A DNA stretch of 64,000 nucleotides from the NCBI RefSeq assembly GCF_000719285.1, contig NZ_JOFS01000009.1, positions 434,001-498,000 on the forward strand. Reading direction: 5' to 3'. The first letter of the stretch is position 1. Each line of letters starts with the position of its first letter. This document shows positions 59,065 to 64,000 of the stretch, piece after piece. The position numbers and the translations under genes are program-made. This DNA is from Streptomyces bicolor (GTDB lineage Bacteria > Actinomycetota > Actinomycetes > Streptomycetales > Streptomycetaceae). Below the pieces are notes generated by a model, which worked only from the letters and a program-made list of their open reading frames with translations, made no database searches and was not told where the DNA came from.

Positions 59065-59991
59065 GTGACGCTGCAACCCCCGATGATGGTGCGCGGGGCC
59101 GACCACTCAGCCCGCGCGATGCGCCTGATGATCCGCGACCTTGCTCGCGGCCGGCAGGGCGTCGCCGGGAGCGAGGACCTGAAGGTCCGACCGCTGGAGA
59201 CCCCCGGCCCCGGTGTTCGGGTCGGCGACGGCTCTGCTCTGATCCACGGTGCCCGGCCGTGGCAAGGGGCCTACACCCAGTCCAACATTGGCGACACCGT
59301 GGTCGAAGTGCCGCCGACCGGGCCGGTGGCCCGCACCGACCTGCTCGTGCTGCGCATCGAGGACCCGGAGTTCGAAGGCGACCGCGACCCGCGCCGCGAG
59401 GAGATCGGCTACTTCCACCTCATCCAGGGCATCGGCTCGCAGGACACCACCGCGCTGCGGGAGATGACGGCGATCCCGCTGGCTCGCATCACCATCCCTC
59501 GGAACACCGCGACGATCACCGCCGGGATGATTACCGATCTGCGTCGGCTGGCCAACCCGCGCACCGAGCGCACCCTGCGCACCGTGCACCCGACCACCAC
59601 GGAGGAGGTGCCGGGCAAGCATGGCCAGTGGGCGGCCTGGCCCAAGGAGGCCGCCTGGGATGTGGACGTCCCAGCTTGGGCGACGACGGCCACCGTCATC
59701 GTCACCCTATCTGGCCTGCGCGCCGGGGCAGGCTCCGTCTATGCAGAGCTGCGCACCCGGCTCGGGGAGCGCGCCGCGAAGCCGACCGTCGTGGACGACG
59801 ACGGCACCACCACCCGCCGCTCCTCCGTGACCCTGGCCGACACGCTCGCCGTGCCGCCCACCTACCGGGGCACCCGCCAGCACCTGGCCGTCGAAATCAA
59901 CCAGAACGACAAGTACGGCGACGGCGACCTGACCGTGGCCAAGGGCACGACGGTCACGCTCGACGTCGCGTTCACGGAAGGGCCTGCGTGA
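59065..59991 (+). CDS. Baseplate/minor tail protein
   Basis: A 308-residue protein; GTG start with GGAGAG upstream. Beta-rich: VRVGDGSALIHGARPWQGAY, RTDLLVLRIEDPEFEG, RNTATITAGMITDLRRL (a typical fibre-stem-like turn) and RQHLAVEINQND. It resembles the receptor-binding or baseplate upper proteins of Streptomyces siphoviruses, which lie between Dit and the hub. Stop overlaps the hub gene by GTGA. Confidence 0.55.
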   Translation: MTLQPPMMVRGADHSARAMRLMIRDLARGRQGVAGSEDLKVRPLETPGPGVRVGDGSALIHGARPWQGAYTQSNIGDTVVEVPPTGPVARTDLLVLRIEDPEFEGDRDPRREEIGYFHLIQGIGSQDTTALREMTAIPLARITIPRNTATITAGMITDLRRLANPRTERTLRTVHPTTTEEVPGKHGQWAAWPKEAAWDVDVPAWATTATVIVTLSGLRAGAGSVYAELRTRLGERAAKPTVVDDDGTTTRRSSVTLADTLAVPPTYRGTRQHLAVEINQNDKYGDGDLTVAKGTTVTLDVAFTEGPA

Positions 59992-61097
59992 CGATGGCCG
60001 ACTACCGTTACATCGTCGCGCGGGCCGCGACCGGCGACGTTCTGCACTGGAACCTGCCGCTGAGCGAGGTCGAGTACGGCCCGGAGATATCCGGACCCGG
60101 CTCGCTGAAGGCCACCCTGCCGACCGCGTTCCGCCGCTCCCTTGGTGACGCGCTCGACGCCGGCGACACGGTGCTCCTCGTCGAGCGCAACGCCCGCCTC
60201 GACTGGGGCGGGCTGCTGTGGCGCGCCGAACCGGAGGGCAACACGCTGCCCGTCGAAGCCTCCGGGTTCACGAGCTACCTTCACCGCCGCTTCGACCTGC
60301 ACGGCAACCTCGGCGGACGCGGCCCGTACATCGAAGCGGACCCGTGCGAGGTGATCAGCGATGTGTGGGCGTACGCGCAGGCGCAGCCGGACGGCGACCT
60401 CGGCGTGGTCGTGGACGACACGAAGTCGAAGGCGAAGACCGGCACCGCGAAGGACCCGTACACCACCTCCAAGACCGATCCGCGCAACCTCGGCGAGATG
60501 GTGGACGAGATGGCCGAGATCGATGACGGCCTGGAGTGGTCGGAGACCGTGGCATGGCGCGGGCGTCGCGCCGAGCGTCGCATCATCCTCGGTGCGCCGC
60601 GCCTTGGCCGGCGCCGCGAAGACCTGACGTTCACCACCGGCGCCAACGTGGTCGGCACCCCGCACGTCATCAAGGACGCCGACTCCTACGCCCAGTGGGT
60701 CATCGGCCTGGGCGCGGGCGAGGGCAAGAAGCGCAAGGTCGTCGTGGACGGCGTGCGCAACGGCCGCCTGCGCCTGGAACACCGGCTGGAGACGAGCGAG
60801 AAGGACGAGGCGAAGCTGAAGCAGCGGGCCCGCCGCGAGCGGCTGGCCCGCCAGGTCCTGCCCTCCCTGACCGAGCTGGAGATCATCGACCACCCGGCGG
60901 CTCCGATCGAGGCCCTGTGCATCGGGGACGACGTACGGATCCGTCTGTTCGAGCCGCACACCGAGTACGACGGCTGGTGCCGGATCGTCGGCTGGACGGT
61001 GCGGCCCGGCGAGGGCGAGACGGCCGAGCGCGTGACGCTGAAGCTGGAGCGCACCAACAAGCCCGAGGACGAGACGGGCGAGGAAGAGGAGCAGTAG
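59988..61097 (+). CDS. Tail hub/Gp37-like protein
   Basis: A 369-residue protein; GTG or the ATG two codons later. Segments: WNLPLSEVEYGPEISGPG, WGGLLWRAEPEGNTLPVEASG, AEIDDGLEWSETVAWRGRR and a C-terminal VIGLGAGEGKKRKVVVDGV with ERVTLKLER. The order is that of siphovirus ReqiPepy6 Gp37-like (hub, gp27/gpD-type) proteins. The acidic tail (EDETGEEEEQ) ends it. Probably the central baseplate hub. Confidence 0.6.
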   Translation: MTMADYRYIVARAATGDVLHWNLPLSEVEYGPEISGPGSLKATLPTAFRRSLGDALDAGDTVLLVERNARLDWGGLLWRAEPEGNTLPVEASGFTSYLHRRFDLHGNLGGRGPYIEADPCEVISDVWAYAQAQPDGDLGVVVDDTKSKAKTGTAKDPYTTSKTDPRNLGEMVDEMAEIDDGLEWSETVAWRGRRAERRIILGAPRLGRRREDLTFTTGANVVGTPHVIKDADSYAQWVIGLGAGEGKKRKVVVDGVRNGRLRLEHRLETSEKDEAKLKQRARRERLARQVLPSLTELEIIDHPAAPIEALCIGDDVRIRLFEPHTEYDGWCRIVGWTVRPGEGETAERVTLKLERTNKPEDETGEEEEQ

Positions 61098-61535
61098 GTG
61101 CCGGACACGATCGCCGACCTCGGCCGCCGACTGGCCAAGCTGGAGAAGCGGGTCGTCACCCTGGAGCGCGCCCGCCGCGCGCCGTACCCGGAGTGGCGCG
61201 ACCTTCCGCTGACCGGCGACACCACCGTCCCCGACGAGGAGCAGCCGCCGCAGTTCCGCGCCAACCCCTGGGACACGACCGAATTCTGCGGCCGTATCGG
61301 ACTGGCGAGCGGCCGGGCCGCCGACGAGCAACTGGTCGCGCTGCTGCCCGAGGGGTACTGGCCGGAAGCCCCGCGCACGGTCCATGTCGCCTCCGACGCG
61401 GCACGCCGCAGCCTCCAGCTCGACATCGACCCGAAGGGCATGGTGCGGCTGCGCGTCCAAGGCGGCGGCAGCGTCCGCGCGTCCTGGATCAGCCTCGACA
61501 GCACCTCGTTCCGGACCGACCGCGACGACACCTGA
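61098..61535 (+). CDS. Small tail-associated protein
   Basis: A 145-residue protein starting 0 nt after the previous stop. An N-terminal coiled-coil (LGRRLAKLEKRVVTLERARR) is followed by a beta domain (VALLPEGYWPEAPRTVHVAS; RLRVQGGGSVRASWISLD). Such coiled-coil plus beta-sandwich proteins are often tail fibre or tip proteins. No closer family is recognised. Confidence 0.6.
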   Translation: MPDTIADLGRRLAKLEKRVVTLERARRAPYPEWRDLPLTGDTTVPDEEQPPQFRANPWDTTEFCGRIGLASGRAADEQLVALLPEGYWPEAPRTVHVASDAARRSLQLDIDPKGMVRLRVQGGGSVRASWISLDSTSFRTDRDDT

Positions 61536-61683
61536 CCGGCTGCGCACCCCGGCCACCGGCCGGCGTGCCGCCGGTAGCATGACGCCTGGGTGACCCTCCA
61601 CCCGCTTCGCACTCCCGAGGGACCGGACCGCCGCGGCGGCCACGGCCGACTGCCATCCGGCGCAGGGGAGAAGGACGAAGCGC

Positions 61684-62883
61684 GTGGCTACACCGCTGAG
61701 CGCGGACAGGTTCCTGTCCGTGCTGAAGGGCGCCGGGCTCGGCGTGGTCGAGCACGGCAAATGGCGCACCCACAACCGGAACACCCACGGCAACTGGGGC
61801 CCCGCGAACGGGGTCATGATCCACCACACCGGGCCGTACAGCTCCGAGAAGGACATGGTGGAGCTGTGCCGCGTCGGCTACCAGGATCTCCCAGGACCCC
61901 TGTGCCATGGCGTCATCGACCGGTCCGGGACCATCCACCTGGTCGGCTACGGCCGGACCAACCACGCTGGCATGGGGGACACCGACGTCCTGCTCGCGGT
62001 CATCGCGGAGAAGACGGACCTCCCGCGCGACAACGAAGCGGATACCGACGGCAACCGGCACTTTTACGGTTTCGAGTGCATCAACACCGGGAGTCAGCCG
62101 TGGCCGGCGGCTCAGCTCGACGCGATGGCGCGGGCGGCGGCGGCCATCTGCCGTGCGCACGGCTGGAAGGAGCACTCCGTCATCGGCCACAAGGAGTGGC
62201 AGCCGGGGAAGCCTGACCCGGGCGGCATCGACATGGACGACTTCCGCGCCCGGGTCGCCCGGCACCTCAAGGACGGCGGTAAGCCGAAGCCCGACCCGAG
62301 GCCCAAGCCCAAGCCGGACCCGAAGCCGAAGCCGACACCGAAGTACGCGGCGTACCCGGGCAAGCAGTTCTTCCGCGAGGGCCGTTCCTCCCCGGTGGTC
62401 GCCGCGATGGCGAAGCGGCTGATTGCCGAGGGCTGCGACTCCTACGACACGCCGCCCGGCCCAGTGTGGAACGACGCGCACCGCCGCTCGTATGCGGCCT
62501 ACCAGATCAAGCGCGGCCACCACGGCGCCGACGCCGACGGCATTCCCGGTCCGCAGACCTGGGCGGACCTCCGCGTCCCGCAGCAGGCCGGTGCCGCCGA
62601 CCCGACCCCCACCACCCCGAACCAGGAGCACGACCCGATGCCGCAGGCCCTTGCCGATGTCGCCGAGCGCACCGTTGCCACCTACCTCCAATCGCTGCTG
62701 GGCCTGATGGCAGCCTCCAGCACGACGGACATGGTGTCCCTCTCGGCGTGGCAGGCCGCCGCGGTCTCCGCGATACCGGCCGCACTCAGCGCGTTGAAGT
62801 CCACCCTCGGCACCGTCCTGGGCAGGCCTGGAACGGCCTCGTGGCTGCCGATGAAGCGCGACCCGGCCACGCCCCAGCACTGA
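61684..62883 (+). CDS. Endolysin: N-acetylmuramoyl-L-alanine amidase with peptidoglycan-binding and holin-like tail
   Basis: A 399-residue lysis protein. Residues 1-195: type-2 amidase with zinc ligands in GVMIHHTGPY and HSVIGHKEWQPG, cutting the MurNAc-L-Ala bond. Residues 200-222 are a Pro/Lys linker, about 225-300 a peptidoglycan-binding-1-like domain (GADADGIPGPQTWADL), and from about 318 a hydrophobic tail (TVATYLQSLLGLMAASSTTD; LSAWQAAAVSAIPAALSALK) resembling r1t-type holins. The amidase and holin are in one frame. An internal ATG with a good ribosome-binding site could make the holin part alone. Confidence 0.85.
   Translation: MATPLSADRFLSVLKGAGLGVVEHGKWRTHNRNTHGNWGPANGVMIHHTGPYSSEKDMVELCRVGYQDLPGPLCHGVIDRSGTIHLVGYGRTNHAGMGDTDVLLAVIAEKTDLPRDNEADTDGNRHFYGFECINTGSQPWPAAQLDAMARAAAAICRAHGWKEHSVIGHKEWQPGKPDPGGIDMDDFRARVARHLKDGGKPKPDPRPKPKPDPKPKPTPKYAAYPGKQFFREGRSSPVVAAMAKRLIAEGCDSYDTPPGPVWNDAHRRSYAAYQIKRGHHGADADGIPGPQTWADLRVPQQAGAADPTPTTPNQEHDPMPQALADVAERTVATYLQSLLGLMAASSTTDMVSLSAWQAAAVSAIPAALSALKSTLGTVLGRPGTASWLPMKRDPATPQH
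62638..62883 (+). CDS. Possible internally started holin (in frame with the endolysin)
   Basis: ATG at 62638 is preceded by AGGAG with a 9-nt spacing and gives an 81-residue product of r1t-holin shape: two membrane helices (TVATYLQSLLGLMAAS and AAAVSAIPAALSALKSTLG) with a short charged C-terminus. This start lies inside the endolysin reading frame, so both products would share residues. I cannot show that it is used. Confidence 0.45.
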   Translation: MPQALADVAERTVATYLQSLLGLMAASSTTDMVSLSAWQAAAVSAIPAALSALKSTLGTVLGRPGTASWLPMKRDPATPQH

Positions 62884-62913
62884 CCGCCGGGCAGCGAGAG
62901 GAAGGAGGAGATC

Positions 62914-63159
62914 GTGCCCGAAGGACAGGTCGCGCTCGCCCTGGCGGAGCTGCGCCAGGCGCTGGAGGTCGGATTCGCGCGCATCGACGGCCAGTTGGCG
63001 CTGCTTGTCCAGCGCAGCGATCAAACGGACAAGGCCCTGGAGGACCTGGAGGAGAGGGTGGGCGCGCTGGAGAAGACCAGGTGGCCGCTGCCGACCGTCG
63101 CCGTTCTGGCCAGCATCACCGCGGTGGTGCTCACCGTCTTCAGCCTGGCCCGCGGCTGA
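62914..63159 (+). CDS. Coiled-coil plus transmembrane protein of the lysis module
   Basis: An 81-residue protein: an N-terminal coiled coil (LAELRQALEVGFARIDGQLA; DKALEDLEERVGALEKTR) and a C-terminal membrane helix (PLPTVAVLASITAVVLTVFSLARG). It has GTG start with AAGGAGG upstream. The layout is that of Gram-positive phage holin-like or membrane-anchored lysis proteins (for example the Phage_holin/XhlA type). It may be a second holin or spanin-like helper. Confidence 0.7.
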   Translation: MPEGQVALALAELRQALEVGFARIDGQLALLVQRSDQTDKALEDLEERVGALEKTRWPLPTVAVLASITAVVLTVFSLARG

Positions 63160-63241
63160 GATGAACGCCCCTGCCGTCAAGCGGTGTTGTCCGACAGCGC
63201 GCTTAGCGTGATGGCGCACTTGTTCCTGCGGCCTGGGGGTC

Positions 63242-63691
63242 ATGATGGATACGACAAACCTGCTCGTCAGCGACCTGGAGGTGGACACCGCGCTCGCGGA
63301 CCCGGCGGTGCCGGCCGCCATCCGCGCGGTGTGGCAACTGCTGTGGGAGTCGGAGGTCCGGCTGGATGAGGTCCTGGCGTTCGACGTGCCGGACGCGGAG
63401 CTGGATGACCGCCTGGTCGTCATCCGGCACGCGAAGGAAGGCGGCGCCTACGAGGCCGGGATCACCGTGTCGGCGGCCAACGCGCTGCGCGAGCTGATCG
63501 GGTCCCGTACAGACGGACCGCTGTTCACGCTGGAAGGGCGGCGGCTGACCAAGGCCGAGGTGGCGACCGCCTTCCGCGAGGCGACCGGCGGGCGCACCAT
63601 CCACGCCCTGCGGTTCACACGACAGAGGAAGGAGCAGGGCTCGACCCGGCTCAGCTCCACCGCCGACCAGCCCGAGGGCAAGACCGCGTAG
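63242..63691 (+). CDS. Tyrosine-recombinase-like protein, truncated
   Basis: A 149-residue protein. RLDEVLAFDVPD, then DRLVVIRHAKEGGAYEAGIT, NALRELIGSRTDGPLF and TIHALRFTRQ follow the order of segments in tyrosine-recombinase catalytic domains (R-I box, K loop, LR of the HxLR box), but the last Arg context is altered and no catalytic Tyr follows. It is either a degenerate integrase fragment or a fold relative of other function. It is the last gene before a strong terminator. Confidence 0.5.
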   Translation: MMDTTNLLVSDLEVDTALADPAVPAAIRAVWQLLWESEVRLDEVLAFDVPDAELDDRLVVIRHAKEGGAYEAGITVSAANALRELIGSRTDGPLFTLEGRRLTKAEVATAFREATGGRTIHALRFTRQRKEQGSTRLSSTADQPEGKTA

Positions 63692-63708
63692 AGAGCGCGG
63701 CAACGCAC

Positions 63709-63734
63709 ACGGCCCCCGCCGAAGCGGGGGCCGT
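63709..63734 (+). terminator. Strong rho-independent terminator closing the phage module
   Basis: A perfect 11-bp G+C-rich stem ACGGCCCCCGC / GCGGGGGCCGT with the tetraloop CGAA, 17 nt past the stop of the recombinase-like gene, followed by TCGG. It is a typical late-operon terminator. Confidence 0.85.
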
Positions 63735-63847
63735 TCGGCCTCTTGGAGAAAAGACCGCCGCCACCATAGCAGCGACCGCCGCGTACGCCGGCGTGCGCAC
63801 ACGGCTACGCTGCCCACTGCATTCAGGGCAGACACCGGAGGACGGGG

Positions 63848-64000
63848 ATGAGTCGGGGCAAGCCGTATCTGGTCGGGCACCAGGAGTTCGCCGCGCTGTA
63901 CCGCGTCGATCCGAAGCAGGTCGCGCAGTGGCTTTCGCCAAGCCGCGGCAGCGTGCTGGATCCGGAGACCGCCATCATCGTCAGCGGGGTGCGGTACTGG
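63848..64000 (+). CDS. HTH DNA-binding protein, N-terminal part
   Basis: Starts at ATG after GGAGG; the gene runs off the right edge with 51 codons seen. EFAALYRVDPKQVAQWLS is a helix-turn-helix like that of MerR/excisionase/AlpA-type proteins, followed by RGSVLDPETAIIVSGVRYW. It may be an excisionase or a regulator; the rest is missing. Confidence 0.6.
   Translation, partial: MSRGKPYLVGHQEFAALYRVDPKQVAQWLSPSRGSVLDPETAIIVSGVRYW

Overview
The window is high-GC DNA with the codon bias, GTG/TTG starts, dense ATGA/GTGA gene overlaps and helix-turn-helix/TPR regulators typical of Streptomyces or a close relative. It holds no rRNA, tRNA or CRISPR array that I could see. Most of it reads as accessory chromosome: a DNA-modification island, a specialised-metabolism cluster, blocks of regulators and kinase-fold enzymes, a transposon-like element, and a headless phage tail and lysis module.

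Region 1 (1-9.3 kb) is the left-truncated end of a dpd-type island for 7-deazaguanine DNA modification. A phospholipase-D-like DpdK tail and a DpdD-like protein run rightward and converge on a leftward operon of four genes: a DUF6884/YaaA-like protein, a DGQHR protein, DpdA (a tRNA-guanine-transglycosylase homologue with a C-x-C-x2-C...H zinc site) and a second DGQHR protein. Divergent from it, queC-queE-queD-folE2 form a full GTP-to-preQ0 supply pathway. The duplicated DGQHR gene on both sides of dpdA is the most unusual point.

Region 2 (9.3-18.2 kb) carries a degenerate protein kinase, an APH-type phosphotransferase, two short zinc-ribbon/HTH regulators, an HTH-P-loop kinase fusion coupled to a second P-loop kinase, an imine-reductase-like/HAD pair, a large HTH-TPR regulator and an acetyltransferase.

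Region 3 (18.8-32.9 kb) looks like an undescribed biosynthetic cluster. It has an apparently leaderless arginyl-tRNA synthetase, a leftward, translationally coupled operon (two glycosyltransferases, a 1028-residue kinase-PLP decarboxylase fusion, a nucleotidyltransferase, a PHP phosphoesterase, a sulfotransferase and a second nucleotidyltransferase-like protein) and a NUDIX gene. A divergent operon holds a methyltransferase, a MurG-like glycosyltransferase, a 73-residue protein and a PhyH oxygenase. The likely product is a sulfated or phosphorylated glycoside built on a decarboxylated amino acid, but no product is assigned.

Region 4 (33-48.7 kb) contains an APH(6)-like kinase, a serine O-acetyltransferase-like protein, a GNAT enzyme, a third short zinc-ribbon/HTH paralogue, an XRE-TPR regulator coupled to a flavoprotein, a HAD phosphatase behind a decayed regulator, an amino-acid permease coupled to a glutamine-synthetase-like ligase, a LuxR-HTH protein coupled to a phosphotransferase, TrmO and an ABC exporter.

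Region 5 (48.7-64 kb) starts with a roughly 1.4 kb transposon-like element whose ends carry inverted, repeated TGAGCACTG motifs and whose single gene has a Cys-rich C-terminus. It is followed by a siphovirus-like module: connector, tail completion and terminator, tail tube, frameshifted tail chaperones (slippery G_GGA_AAA), a 1422-residue tape measure, distal tail and hub proteins, an amidase fused to a holin-like tail, a coiled-coil/TM protein, a recombinase-like fragment and a strong terminator. No terminase, portal or capsid gene is present, so this is either a truncated prophage or a domesticated tail.
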